64,000 nucleotides of DNA from Sipunculus nudus (Eukaryota > Annelida > Sipuncula > Golfingiida > Sipunculidae), in contig CM049307.1 of NCBI GenBank assembly GCA_026874595.1, positions 37,428,862 to 37,492,861 on the forward strand. The letters run 5' to 3'. This document shows positions 39,760 through 52,140 of this stretch, piece after piece. The translations under genes were made by a program, and so were the position numbers. Numbering within the stretch: the first letter of the stretch is position 1; each line of letters starts with the position of its first letter. The notes below the pieces were generated by a model. That model ran no database searches. It was given only the letters and a program-made list of their open reading frames with translations, and was not told the DNA's origin.

Positions 39760-41080
39760 GAACATTTGAGGAGTGTGATGGTGTAATGGTTCGGCCACTG
39801 CACATGTGACCATAAGGTTGTGAGTTTACATCAGGTTTGGGTGCCTGCCTCACTGAAACTCCTGTGTTAATTCACATCAGGTTTGGGTGCCTGCCTCACT
39901 GAGACTCATGTGTTACTGCATCACTGAAACTCCTGTGTTAACTAATTAGTTCACATCGGGTTTGGTGCCTGCCTCACTGAGACTCCTGTGTTAGTTCACA
40001 TCAGGTTTGGGTGCCTGCCTCACTGAGACTCCTGTGTTAGTTCACATCAGGTTTGGGTGCCTGCCTCACTGAGACTCCTGCGTTAGTTCACATCAGGTTT
40101 GGGTGCCTGCCTTACTGAGACTCCTGTGTAAGTTCACATCAGGTTTTGGTGCCTGCCTAACTGAGACTCCTGTGTTAGTTCACATCAGGTTTGGGTGCCT
40201 GCCTCACTGAGACTCCTGTGTTAGTTCTCATTGGGTTTGGGTGCCTGCCTCACTGAGACTCCTGTGTTAGTTCGCATTTGGTTTTGGTGCCTGCCTCACT
40301 GAGACTCCTGTGTTAGTTCACATCGGGTTTGGGTGCCTGCCTCACTGAGACTCATGTGTTAGTTCACATCGGGTTTGGGTGCCTGCCTCACTTAGACTCA
40401 TGTGTTAGTTCACATCGGGTTTGGGTGCCTGCCTCACTGAGACTCCTGTGTTAGTTCTCATTGGGTTTGGGTGCCTGCCTCACTGAGACTCCTGTGTTAG
40501 TTCACATCAGGTTTGGGTGCCTGCCTCACTGAGACTCCTGCGTTAGTTCGTATCAGGTTTGGGTGCCTGCCTCACTGAGACTCCTGTGTTAGTTCTCATT
40601 TGGTTTGGGTGCCTGCCTCACTGAGACTCCTGTGTTAGTTTGCATTTGGTTTTGGTGCCTGCCTCACTGAGCCTCCTTTGTTAGTTCACATCAGGTTTGG
40701 GTGCCTGCGTCACTGAGACTCCTGTGTTAGTTCTCATTGGGTTTGGGTGCCTGCCTCACTGAGACTCCTGTGTTAGTTTGCATTGGGTTTGGGTGCCTGC
40801 ATCACTGAGACTCCTGTGTTAGTTCTCATTGGGTTTGGGTGCCTGCCTCACTGAGACTCCTGTGTTAGTTTGCATTGGGTTTGGGTGCCTGCCTCACTGA
40901 GACTCCTGTGTTAGTTCGCATTTGGTTTGGGTGCCTGCCTCACTGAGACTCCTGTGTTAGTTTACATTGGGTTTGGTTGCCTGCCTCACTGAGATCCCTA
41001 ATCAAAGTCTTCTCCACCAGGGCATGCCCTGTGATGGACATAGGCAAATGTAGAAGAAATAAACCTCTATCACGCACTGG
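39760..41080 (+). mobile_element. tRNA-like SINE with expanded internal VNTR
   Basis: The head matches a pol III A box exactly (TGGTGTAATGG, 39779-39789). A degenerate B box (AGTTTACATCA, 39823-39833) follows about 44 bp later. Between head and tail lies an array of about 25 units of 45 bp (39834-40990; core GGTTTGGGTGCCTGCCTCAC). The array is followed by a single-copy tail containing CCAGGGCATGCCCTGTGATG and ending near AAATAAACC. The head and tail look like ordinary tRNA-derived SINE ends. The SINE call rests on the promoter boxes only. Confidence 0.6.
39834..40990. repeat. 45-bp VNTR, about 25 copies
   Basis: The unit is approximately TCACATCAGG + TTTGGGTGCCTGCCTCACTG + AGACTCCTGTGTTAGT. 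Variant motifs CATCAGG, CATCGGG, CATTGGG and CATTTGG mark sub-families along the array. Confidence 0.95.
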
Positions 41081-41084
41081 CTAG

Positions 41085-41543
41085 TTAGGTTGTATGCTCC
41101 CAAGTTGCAGATCCAGAGGGGGGTCCAGGTCCAGACCCCCTCCTTTTGAGCTGCAACAACCTTTTTTCAGGGTTTGAAACCATTTTTTCCAGCCTGGACT
41201 CCTCCCTTTCCGGATTAGGGGACCTTTTCCTTAAGGTTTTCAAACAGGTCTTCCCTAGTTGGACCCTGCTCTTTCCAAAATCCTGGATCCGCCCTGCTCC
41301 CTGAGATAAGCTACAAGAATGAATAGGTCCAAAAGACCAGGGAGGCAAAGAAAGGGGGGGAGGAGGGGTTCGGGTCACCTTCCTTTTGAGCTGCTTCAAC
41401 CTTTTTTTCAGGGTTTGAAACCAATTTTTCCAGCCTGGACCCTTCCCTTTCTGGATAAGGGGACATTTTTCTTTAAAAGACCGGGGAGGCAAAGTGTGTA
41501 AAGTTGGATAAGACCAACACTTGGACCAAAATCCTCTCATCAT
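41085..41543. repeat. Direct repeat pair in a Pro/Lys-rich open frame
   Basis: Two copies of a segment of about 100 bp (41140-41240 and 41380-41480) share TTTTGAGCTGC, CAGGGTTTGAAACCA and TTTCCAGCCTGGAC, about 243 bp apart. They produce a 152-codon open frame on the minus strand that is Lys/Pro/Arg-rich and internally repeated. The phrase TGGATCCGCCC nearby is typical of dispersed repeats. I treat it as repeat DNA, not a gene. Confidence 0.6.
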
Positions 41544-43140
41544 CGGACAACCGGGTCCAATATTTTGGTGGCACCAGTTGTGCTGCGAGCGTATAATTGC
41601 TCAGCAGCTCTGTCAGGTACTTAATGCATGCCATGATTGGAACATGTGTACACAGTTTATGTACAGCCTACAGATTTTGGTGCTATACAAATGGATTCAC
41701 TATCACCTGACAGTTAACAGAATATCTGAATTTTGTATGATGTCTATAATACCGGTACATGATGATTCCATCATCTGAGGAGAACTGGTCTACATCTTAA
41801 CCAGGTGGAGCTGTTCCATGAAGTGTCATCCAGTTAGTGCCCTATTAGCTCCTTGCATTGTTTAATATACAATTTGGGAGCATGAGCTGGTCTGCTGCTG
41901 TCAGACAGTAGTCTGCTGGAAGAAAAGACCTATATAATAAAATTAAAACCCTTGGTATACAGGAAGGTCTCTTGATAATAACTATATGCAAGGACTTCTA
42001 TAGCAGTACATGTAAATTTTATCTTAGAATAACCAGTGGCATAGCTGAGTTGCTGGCATGTCTCACTACTGTTTAAATATGTGCTATGTGAGCAGCTCAT
42101 TCTATGAGATCTATTTAGTGAATCTTGGCTAAAGCTAAACTTCAGTCTTTTGAAAATGATTTGGGAGATATCTGATTGAACGGGCTCTCAGTAACAGACA
42201 GATCTCCTGCTGTGTCAGTCAGGGACTAGTCAGTAAAATCAATACAGGAGATGACAGTCTCCATAATAACAATGGTGAATTTCTCAGGGATGAATCTATG
42301 GTATTACAGTGACCAACCAAGGATGGCACATAGGACAGTGCGGAATTGCTGAAATAGATAAGCAAAGCTAATACCTGACAGGAAGCCGGCATGATAGGAT
42401 GGGGCTGATTTAGAAGGGGACATGCCCCCATTTTTACCTTTAATTCTAGGATATGAATTAATACATGTTCCCTTTTTAACGAAAGAAAATGTACCATTTT
42501 CCCCCCTATACCTCTGCATGTGAAAGTTATATCAACTAGTCCCCCAGCACTCCTGGCAACTAATTAACTTGTGGAAGGGTGTTGAGCCCCCCCCCCCCCC
42601 CCCCCTTAGATTCTGTATCCGCCCCCGATAGGGGTTTACATAAAAATAACTGATGTCTTACACTGTTTTCACATTAAATGTGGTTCATCTTTATATATTA
42701 AGAGGCCCAGGTAAACCACTTCATACTGATAAATATCCTGGTCCAGCCAACTCTGATTGATTGTATGCTACTGGTTCCTCCTGGAAAAACAAACTGTGTT
42801 CAACATGCAGCCTGTCATCTCTTGTCCCCTCACAGTGTATATAAACATCTGCATCCCATATTTAGCTGGGGCAAACCTGACAGAAGAAAATTTGGTTCTC
42901 TGATAGTCTCAAATTTTATTTTAGGGGAATCTACAAAAGTCTTTCTGAATCTTTTATATTAATTTTTGTTATTATAATTTGATTAACAAATTAAGAAGTA
43001 AATATAGTGTTTTTTACATACCAATTATAATGTCAACTAATTTAATTTTAATCAAATATATTATATATAATTTTCTGTAGTTATCTTAAACTGATTTAAT
43101 GGACATTAAATGGTATGATAAAAAAAATAAAAGAAAATAG
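41544..43140. other. Intron 1 sequence with a poly-C tract
   Basis: A 19-C run at 42587-42605 is followed by TTCTGTATCCGCCCCCGATA, which resembles the end of a dispersed repeat. No coding exon seen. Confidence 0.45.
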
Positions 43141-44330
43141 CTGAATTGTCAGTGCTGTTTTATCTGCATTCGGTTTAATCCACTGGATAAATCTGGATTA
43201 ATCCAGATCGGATAAAACAGGTTTTATTCAGTTTCATCCAAAGTTTGAGTGTGTACTGTCTGTGAAGTAGACATTTTATATTCAGTTTAGCTTTCCACTG
43301 GAAAAAAAAAAATCTTAAAAGGAACATTTATGTCTAGTTGACTGAATTATTATGTGACCATGTATTTATACCTATAACTCCTTGTGTTTGTCACAGGTAG
43401 TCATACCATAATTTTAATAATAATTTTTAAACTTGAAACTATTTCTCTTCTTTAGGGAGGTCAGTTAGGGTATGACTTATTTAAACATTACACTATTAGA
43501 AAAGTTAAACAACTGCAACTCACACATGTTTAGTTAAACTCCACAATCAGTGGTACTACAGAATATGATATATTCACAGATAAGCATTTATTCTTACATC
43601 TGAGAGAGATGTACATGATCCAGTCATTTATTGCATAAATGACTTAAGATAAACAGTGACATCAGTCACTATGTCAATAATTATGAGGGGGTGACCTTTC
43701 AAGATGCAAAGATACAATACTTCAGTTGAAAAGCTATCTTGCCTAAGTAGGTTTCTCTGAATGTGGGGTAGTAGTGTGATTCCTTGACTCTTTTGCCACT
43801 GGAAAGGCATGTTTATACAAGCAGCAACAATGGGCTAACATTGGACAACCATCCAGTCATGACAGCCTGAGAGGAGATACCTCCATTGGATAAGTCTGCC
43901 CCGTGACTGAGTAAATATTTGATGGCTGATCGCGGATGATGCTTTAAAGATGATACATCCTTTTTAGAAAATGACTACCAGCCAGAAAAGTAACATAGAA
44001 GACAAAGGGATAGCTCTTCAATCTGGTGTGTTGAGCATAAGCTAATAGTGGATGCTGATAACAGTGAAACATGAACCTGAAGCAAATTGCCAATTGGATA
44101 TAAAACTTATTTATTGTTAATATATTAATAAACCTTCTGAATTTATTTAACCAGATTATGATTTACGTTAATTTAAATAAATTTTACAAGATGATTCTTA
44201 GTTTTATCCAGTTTAAATCTGTTTAATCCAAATAAAACTGTATTAAACCGGATAAAACCCAGTTTTATCCATTGTCCTAGATTAAAAAAAAAGTTTTATC
44301 TGGATAAAACCCAACCCTGGTGCTTGGATA
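43141..44330. repeat. Region flanked by GGATAAAAC/GTTTTATCC clusters
   Basis: Both ends (43141-43250 and 44195-44330) are dense in GGATAAAAC, GTTTTATCC and GGTTTAATCC motifs in both orientations. The two clusters are roughly inverted copies of each other, about 950 bp apart. The interior is unremarkable. This may be one foldback element or two separate palindromic minisatellites. Confidence 0.4.
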
Positions 44331-46890
44331 ATTCTTCACCATAAATAAAATGCATGGTTGACAGATTTTAACTCGCACTGAGCAGAATACTGGCCCACAT
44401 TGAACTTTACTGGTTTTCAAAGATACATCACTATATGTTTTTTATGAAGAATGAAATATCCTCACTAGTTCACCATACTTAGTATCCTACTGAGAATAAT
44501 TATTCTCTTTGACTGGCATGCAAGAATAGTATAAACAGCTATATACAACATAACCCTTAATTCACTTGCCCAGTAGCTATGTCATTAGAGCGAAGCCTCT
44601 TTGAACTGACACTGGTATGTGATATGTTGTATGTTCTGTCCAGTGGGGCTTGACCAGTTGTCCACAGCTCAAATATAATCAAAGCGCCATTCATCTTTAC
44701 TCACACAACACTGACACTTAACGGTGTGACTCATGTATGTTTTCACTGCAGGGCAAACCACAGCTGGGAATAACAAGACCTTGTTACCATTGTAAGTAGT
44801 AAGTACACAAGCCTACCTGTGGTTCTATTGGATTATACAAAATTACATTCAGTATTTTAGCTGCATTGACCCTGTATACAACAGTTGGAGATCCAAGTAA
44901 AATGTGCAATGCAGTAATCTGCTGAGCAGTGGCAGTCTCAGGGCTCAGAGTGGAGTCAGAGAGGTCGGCATAGTATGCTTGTTTAAACAACAACAATAAC
45001 TTTCTTTTATTGACTTATCTGACAGCTCTGGAGGACATAGTTTAACTTCAGTAGATGTTTTAGACTGTTTGCACTGTATATCCTCAGAAAAAATATCAAT
45101 ATTTTCCTTCCTTTAAAAACATCTACATGAACAACCATCTAAGACCTAAATAAACAGCTATACTTTTTGTGACATTAGTGATTATATCCTGTTAAATGGG
45201 TTCAAATTAAAAAATTACTGATCATAATATTGTACTTCAAACATTAAATCAGATAATTAAGTGAAACAACTGACATAATTAATGACATACATTTAAATCA
45301 GGATATTTTGTAGCATTTTTTTCAAATTTATATGAATAAGCAAAAATAAATATTTTACAAATGATTCAGATTGGAAGTTTATATACATAGTAAGTGTTGA
45401 TATTGAAGGAGTTTGAAATCAGCAGACAGACATGTGTCCAAACATGAGTATATGTAATTTCTTTTTGTATGGGCTCAGACAATAAGAGCATTAATAGAGG
45501 TTATGTATATGTGTAACAAGTTAACATTGATAATGGAACTAATGCACCACTGATCACACACAGTGCCTCAGCATATTCTATACATTTCTTTACATAGGTG
45601 CACTGGTTTTAAATGTAATGGATGTAAGGCCAAATTACTTAAAAACAATTTAGACCAGTGTAGGTCTATCACCTGGCACTATATGTGCACCTTGTGTCTG
45701 CTTTGCTTACTTATCCTTAGGGGTATTAATATCCTTCTCCAGTAACTGCAGATATATAAAGTGCCTGCTATACTTTCAGTGGTGTGTCTTCTAGAGGTAG
45801 AAAATCATGCATAACTCCCAAAATAAATTTTATTTACAAAGATGCTCTGGTTCTAAATGTCACTTTAAAGCACTGTTGATTCTAATTTTCAGCAAGTCTG
45901 TGCTAGAATATTCTATTCCTTGATGTGGTACAGTTTAACAAACATGTCCACATTCTGTCAATCTAAATTATTAATATGTGCAGGTTTAGATAATGGTATT
46001 ACTGTAGTCTATATGTACTGTTTTTCATAATGCAAGATCAGAACTACAGTATTTGGCAATTAGGATGTTCAGCTCAGTCACCTGTCAATGGCAGCTGTCA
46101 TACATGTACATTTCACCTAATTAAGCTTCCCACCCTGGCATGTGACATATTAATGATAAGTAGTCTGGTCAATTAAGTCTGGTTACAGGCTGACAAATGT
46201 TCATTTTACCTAGATAAGCCCAGGGCTCAGAAGGGGTACCTATAATGTATGCACCAAAAAAAAGTTAAACAGTGTACAAAATGCAATTTACTTTTCACTG
46301 AAAGTGTAAGACAGCAAACTCAGCAATGAAGGTTTATTTTATGTAGATACTATATACTCCAATATACCTTTCATTTTTATCTTTATTATTAAGTCGAATT
46401 ATATCCTTAGAAAGGGACTACTTTGGTTCAACTTCACACAACACCAATTTATCTGAAGTCACACAATACAGAATTATTTCCTGTTCCTACCGAATGACAA
46501 GAAACCTATTGCAGTATTTGGCTATATACAGTATAACATCATTTTCTTGCCGACACCAGGAACCTTTGAACTTTTGGCAGTAGGTGGGGTGGTAGATAAT
46601 GAGGGATACTGATTTATAAAGCATTAGAATTTAAATGACTACAGTGACATACCTATCAAACAATAAAGCAATCAAGACAGGTAATAATGGAAAAGAAAAT
46701 ACTTTAAATCTGAAGTTATTCAAATTAATGTAGTACAAAACAAACCATACCAATAAATAATTTTATTAATTATACCTATATTATATAATATAATTATCAA
46801 ATTATTAAAAAAAATTATAATTATTTATTTCTTTAAATAACACCAAACTAGAAATATATATATCATACAAAATTACCCAGATTTAACAGC
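44331..46890. other. Intron 1 proximal part, no exon accepted
   Basis: An open frame at 44996-44784 (minus) ends at a plausible GTAGGC donor. Its upstream AG gives a phase incompatible with exon 1, so I do not accept it. The rest shows no structure. Confidence 0.4.
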
Positions 46891-46892
46891 CT

Positions 46893-46907
46893 AATATATA
46901 TATATAC

Positions 46908-46958
<51 letters not shown>
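46893..46958. repeat. (TA)n/(CA)n compound microsatellite
   Basis: TA repeats interrupted by TACATA, then about eight CA units. It lies just downstream of the exon-1 donor. Confidence 0.92.
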
Positions 46959-46985
46959 TTATAATAAAATACATAAAAATCTTAC

Positions 46986-47249
46986 CATCTTTGAGGATGT
47001 GGTGTAATCAGTGTGTGGCTGTGTCCGGATGGTGAATGTACTTCTGTGGTTGGCTCTGCTCCCTTTAGTGAACGGCAGAGGTTTAGAGACACAACGTGAT
47101 TTATATGGCTCATCTGTAATGATAGTGACGAAGTCCCCTTGATCAGCCAGGATGGTGGTGGCAGTTTTACCTTGGCCATGCCGTACGCTGCTGACTGGTT
47201 TTGCCAGTACGGAACAGTCGTAGTCTATCGGACTCTTCGCGGCTAACAT
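46986..47249 (-). CDS. Exon 1 of a four-exon gene, function unknown
   Basis: First coding exon of the only gene I can support here; I do not recognise its family. Translation starts at the ATG at 47249, the first Met after an in-frame TAA at 47273-47271. It runs 88 codons and ends ...TTSSKM at a GTAAGA donor (46985-46980), phase 0. The segment is soluble, basic and Ser/Thr-rich, with no signal peptide or membrane helix. The surrounding DNA is richer in CG than its neighbours, as expected at an animal promoter. With exons 2-4 the product would be about 243 residues (88+50+70+1+34). An X-box-like motif lies 54 bp upstream. Short, domain-free, Pro/Tyr/Arg-rich proteins of this kind are common among axonemal proteins, so a ciliary protein is one possibility, but that is inference. 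Further phase 0/0 exons in the 16.2-kb intron 1 cannot be excluded. Confidence 0.6.
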
Positions 47250-47302
47250 ATTACAAGATCTACTACCGTGTTATTTCCAATCAAAGAGAGCAGCTAACTG
47301 CT

Positions 47303-47315
47303 GTTGTCAGACAAC
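47303..47315. promoter_or_regulatory. RFX X-box-like inverted repeat upstream of the gene
   Basis: GTTGTC-A-GACAAC is a perfect inverted repeat with a 1-bp spacer. It fits the degenerate X-box pattern GTHNYY(n)RRNAAC bound by RFX-family factors, though the nematode form has a 2-bp spacer. It lies 54 bp upstream of the exon-1 ATG, inside the CG-richer 5' region. X-boxes near start codons are known marks of ciliary genes. One short motif can occur by chance, so this is suggestive only. Confidence 0.35.
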
Positions 47316-49700
47316 CGTGAAGAGTTCGCCATACACCCGTACAAACATTTACACGGTCATTAGCGCACAGGGCCGAAGCGCACCCAATGTAAACAGCTGA
47401 ATGCGACGTTCAAGTACACAAAATAGTTCTGTCGATCGAGCCTGTATTAGTAGCACGAGTGGCACTGATAATGTCTTGAGTATTTACACAAATCAAGCCC
47501 ATTTTTTGTAAAGTCAAATAAAGTGAGTTCACCCTAAATTTAAAATGAATAGATTTTACACCTGAGTTTCTTAAGCGTATGAATATTTTGTTGTTATGGG
47601 GATTGCTTGCCGGAAAGCAGCTCGTTGCCGTATGTAGGTTCTCCTTATGTCGCAAAAGCCAAACTTATGGGCATTTACTTTGATCATTATGTCGCAAAAG
47701 CTATAGAAGCTTTGATTACCTGTGCAAACTGCTTAATGCTGTACCTAATTTCTGACAAAATATGCAGACTTAGGCGAAATAAGCATTAGTAAAAAGAAAA
47801 AAAATACATATGTTTGACTATATGATCGGCCAGCGGTCATGAATGTTGGCCTTGAAAATCAGGCATAAATGTCAAGCCAACATGTTGATACCCACAACTA
47901 GTCAAAAGTGTGGAGTGACGATACAAAGGACAGAGAGTCTAAAACTGAGTATATATCTAAATACCTAGAAGATATGCTGTTTTGAAATAATTTTGACTTT
48001 GAGAGTTTAAACCTTGGTTTTTCTTCTTTTTTTGGGGGGGGGGGGGGGGGGGGGGGGGTGGTGGTTTTGCCAAGGGGCTGGATCTGATTAATCACCATTT
48101 GATGTTTTGATCAAATAAAATGCTCCAACAATGACACTTAAAATCGGATATGCCTTTTTTAACGATAATAAATGTGTATCAGGTAATTTCACGAAATATA
48201 AGACATAGTTTGACAGTCCATACCATAGATGGTTCCATGTGCACTGAATCCGGCTTTGTTTCGTAGACATATCCTACAAGAAAAACTGGGTACTGGTATT
48301 TAAGCAGGTAAAGATACAGGTTAAAAAAGGTAAAAAAACAATAGAATCCCTAGGTATTTGAAAGTCCTTGCTGTGCTGTTAAATATTTGATAATTTTGAA
48401 TATCCGGTAAATGTATACTCATGCACATTCATTGCTTCAACAATTGCATATTGTTAATACTAGTTAAAATTTATTATCTTCAACTACTGGTGATATACTG
48501 GATAACCTTGAATATTGTTTTGGCGAATAGTTATGGCATTATTATATCTACTAACTATCCACTTAATCTGCCTTTGCATCTGGTAATTATTAAAAGAACA
48601 CGAAGCAGATTTGATATTAATAACATTTTCATATTTCCTCTATAAAGGACGACCGATCTAAAAAAAAACACATTTAATTGAGCTGGTGAAAATGTGACTT
48701 TGTGAACAGTTTTGTAAAACAAATGCATTGGGCATGACAGATAAACTTAATAAGTCTCAATAAATATCGGTTCTATATCGGTTCTAAATATACTGGTCAA
48801 TCAGCTCTGGGATTACTGCCTTTGCTGAACACGTGATATCTGGTGCTTTTTATGCCTATGCAAAAATAGATTGTAACTTCCCCTAGAGCAAATTTATAAT
48901 CCTTTGGATTTTTATCTACACCATGCCGTATATATCACAATTTAGGGCCAAGGAAAGACTATTCTTTGCTGATGATACTCAACCATCCGATGAAAATACC
49001 ACGAAACTATTATGTTATCATACTTTTTTTTATAAAGCAATTGTTTGAAGAGAGATCAAAATTGATTTAAGGCCTCATCCGTGAGAGTACAGTTAATATA
49101 ATGGCTATCTCAAATTAAACTAGTTTGTACATAAATTTATCATATAAGTGCTTATATAAAGCACCTGATTAACTGCTATTCACCGTTTTAATTCCTTTAA
49201 TTAAACAATTTTAATTAGAAATTTTATTGTGCCTTAGTTTAATACCTACTGACTTATTTGATAAAACAAGACAGGGCACTTATAAATTGTGTCTAATCCT
49301 ATTCTCAATCAAACTTGAATATATCTCAACTTGGTGAACAAGGCATGTTTATTGATGAATGTTAATTTATTGTAATTCAAGTAAATGTCCATTAAAGACT
49401 AATTCTGAATATAATCCATCGGAATTAAGTTCCTGGAGATTTAATAAACACTGTTTTACCAACAAATTGAGTTCCTGAAAATAGGCCTAAGGTACCCAAC
49501 AAACAAATACAAAACAGAATAAAACCACCCGAGGCTGTGTGTAAATATACAGGATATATGTGCATTTCAAATCTGATCTCGAATTATTATTTAATTGAAT
49601 TTGTTTATTTGTTTCATTGTTATATATTTAAAAAGAACGAAAAGTAAATTCGATAATAATTCATTGATTTATTAGAGATGAAATTTGAATGAAAACTTTT
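47316..49700. other. Upstream flank of the gene, unique DNA
   Basis: The first 150 bp are CG-richer (GCGCACAGGGCCGAAGCGCA region) and may be part of the promoter. A 25-G run lies at 48034-48058. No divergent gene with convincing exons was found on the plus strand. Confidence 0.4.
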
Positions 49701-49729
49701 TTTCATTAAAGGTGTCATAGCGTTGGTGT

Positions 49730-50640
49730 AAATGAAACCCTCATCAGCAGTTGATATTACTATCAGACCAATAAACAAGATGACCAGAGGTCACGCGCTT
49801 GCCGGAAATACTTTGACCCAGATTGGTAGAATAACAAGAACATGTCATAACCAAGACAAAGACCCTAAAAAAGGAGCCCCTAGCGGCTATTTTCCAAAAA
49901 TGAAAAATTCTTTTCGAGATATTAGTGCAAGATGTATCAGATGTATCAGTTAAAATAGATTCCTGCGAAACTGTGGCCTGTAGAATGTTTTATTTAAGAC
50001 AAGGACCAGCTAAGAGGCAAAATTTAGGAGAGCTGACAAAGAGACAGAAATACTGACAAAGTGACACATCTGAGACAAAAGTTGGCCTTACAAAAGTTGT
50101 GGGGACGACCAATCGGAAGAAAATGAGCCTAAGATTGTGAAGATAGGATTAAAATTGACAAAGTTATGACGAAAATAACATTTCAAAATTTTTTGATGAT
50201 CTTGACGTTGACTTGTGGCAGATATTGAGAAAAAAGGCATGCAGAACGTTTGGTCTTCCATGATCTCTGTAAGTTTTAAAGCGGTTGCTGTAAAATTGTG
50301 GCCTTTGTAGTGCTATATGTAAGACAAAAGAACCAGCAAGAAGGCGAAAATGAGGACAGCTGACAAAGAGACAGAAATACTGACTAAGTGACACATCTGA
50401 CACAAAAGATGGCTTTACAAAAGTTGTGGGGAAGACCAAGAAGAAGAAAATGAGCCTAAGATTGTGAAGATAAGACCAAATTTGATAAAGTTATGAAGAA
50501 AATAGAATTTCAAGGTTTTTGGCCGACCTTGACCTTGACCTCTGACCTATATTGCCCAAAAAGAAAAGGCTTCCAGGATTTGAAAATTTCTACCAGCTGT
50601 GTAAGTTTCAGGGCGATTGCTGGAAAAGTGTGCCCAGGAG
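49730..50640. repeat. Start of repeat mosaic: 310-bp modules
   Basis: It opens with AACAAGATGACCAGAGGTCA and CGCGCTTGCCGGAAAT, the same left end seen at 52499 and 56720. Then come two degenerate modules of about 310 bp (landmarks CCCTAGCGGC, GAGATATTAGTG and GACAAAGAGACAGAAATACT). It ends with TGACCTTGACCTCTGACCTA. Confidence 0.75.
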
Positions 50641-52140
50641 AGTACTGACAAACAAACTAGACCTGTCTAGCTGTAAAACTCGCCGAGTTATCAGCATTTC
50701 CCTGAAATCTCGTGTTTTCTCGTGTGACCAGATACGGTGCGAGATTGTGCCTTACTTGCAGTTTTGTCCTGTCAAGCTGGCCATGTGGAACGAAATGCCG
50801 AAAACTAGACCTGTCTAGCTGCAGTTTCGTGAAATCTGGTGTTATCTCGTTTGACGAGATATGGTGTGAGATTTTGCCAGGCTTGCATATCTGTCGTGTT
50901 AAGGTGGTCTAGTGGAACCAAATGCCGAAAACCAGACGTGTCTATCTGTAAAACTGGCCGAGTTATAAGCATTTTGGTGAAATCTCGTGTTTTCTCGTTT
51001 GACGAGATACGGTGCGACATTCGGCCTGACTTTCAGTTCTATCATGTCCAGCAGGTCATGTGAAACAAAATCCCGAAAACGAGACCTGTCTAGCTGTAAA
51101 ACTCGCCGAGTTATAAGCATTTCCGTGAAATCTCGTTTTTTCTCGTTTGACGAGATGGGGTGCGAGAGTTGGCCTGACTTGCAGTTCTGTCGTGTCAAGC
51201 TGGTCATGTGGAAGAAAATGCCGAAAACTAGATCTGCCTAGCTGTAAAACTGGCCGAGTTATAAGCATTTCCGTGAAATCCCATGTTTTCTCATTTGACG
51301 AGATACGGTGCGAGATTTGGCCTGTCTTGCAGCTCTGTCGTGTCAAGCTGGTCATGTGGAAGAAAATGCCGAAAACTAGATCTGCCTAGCTGTAAAACTG
51401 GCCGAGTTATAAGCATTTCCGTGAAATCCCATGTTTTCTCGTTTGACGAGATACGGTGCGAGATTTGGCCTGATTTGCAGATCTGTCGTGTCAAGCTTGT
51501 TTGGTGGAACGAAATGCCGAAAACCAGACCTGTCTAGCTGTAAAAGTCGCCGAGTTATAAGCATTTCCGCGAAGTCTCGTTTTTTCTCGTTTGCCGAGAT
51601 ATGGCGCGAGATTTGGCGTGACTTTCAGTTCTGTCGTGTCAAGCTGGTCATGTGGAACAAGATGCCGAAAACTAGATCTGCCTAGCTTAAAAACTGACAA
51701 AGTTACAAAAAATGGTCGTGTTATTTCCAATTTCCATGATTTTTGCCCAAAAAATGTAACCATGGTAACGGCACTTGCATATCTGTCGTGTCAAGCTGGT
51801 CTAGTGGAACTAAATGCCGAAAACCAGACGTGTCTAGCTGTAAAACTGGCCCAGTTATAAGCATTTCCGTGAAATCTCGTGTTTTCTCGTTTGACGAGAT
51901 ACGGTGCGAGATTTGGTCTGACTTGCAACTCTGTCGTGTCAAGCTTGTTTGGTGGAACGAAATGCCGAAAACCAGACCTGTCTAGCTGTAAAAGTCGCCG
52001 AGTTATAAGCATTTCCGCGAAGTCTCGTTTTTTCTCGTTTGACGAGATATGGCACGAGATTTGGCGTGACTTTCAGTTCTGTCGTGTCAAGCTGGTCATG
52101 TGGAACAAAATGCCGAAAACTAGATCTGCCTAGCTTAAAA
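50640..52140. repeat. 148-bp satellite, block 1
   Basis: Monomers at exact 148-bp spacing (the GACGAG core falls at 51001, 51149, 51297 and 51445). They share GAGTTATAAGCATTTCCGTG, TTCTCGTTTGACGAGATACG, GCGAGATTTGGCCTGACTTG and CTGTCGTGTCAAGCTGGTCA. It is CG-rich for this genome. Each monomer has the hairpin TCTCGT-TTG-ACGAGA. From about 51590 the monomers are arranged in a 448-bp higher-order unit. The short frames on both strands are by-products. Confidence 0.95.

Noticed and set aside
39779-39833. True tRNA gene.
   Set aside because: A box and weak B box are present, but no cloverleaf with acceptor stem can be drawn; best seen as a SINE head.
41085-41543. 152-codon open frame on the minus strand.
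   Set aside because: It is an internal direct repeat of Lys/Pro-rich low-complexity sequence with GGATCCGCCC-type repeat wording; no domain or splice evidence.
44784-44996. Minus-strand frame ending at a GTAGGC donor, considered as an exon between exons 1 and 2.
   Set aside because: Its only nearby AG gives a phase-1 start, while exon 1 leaves in phase 0; the other frame hits a stop.
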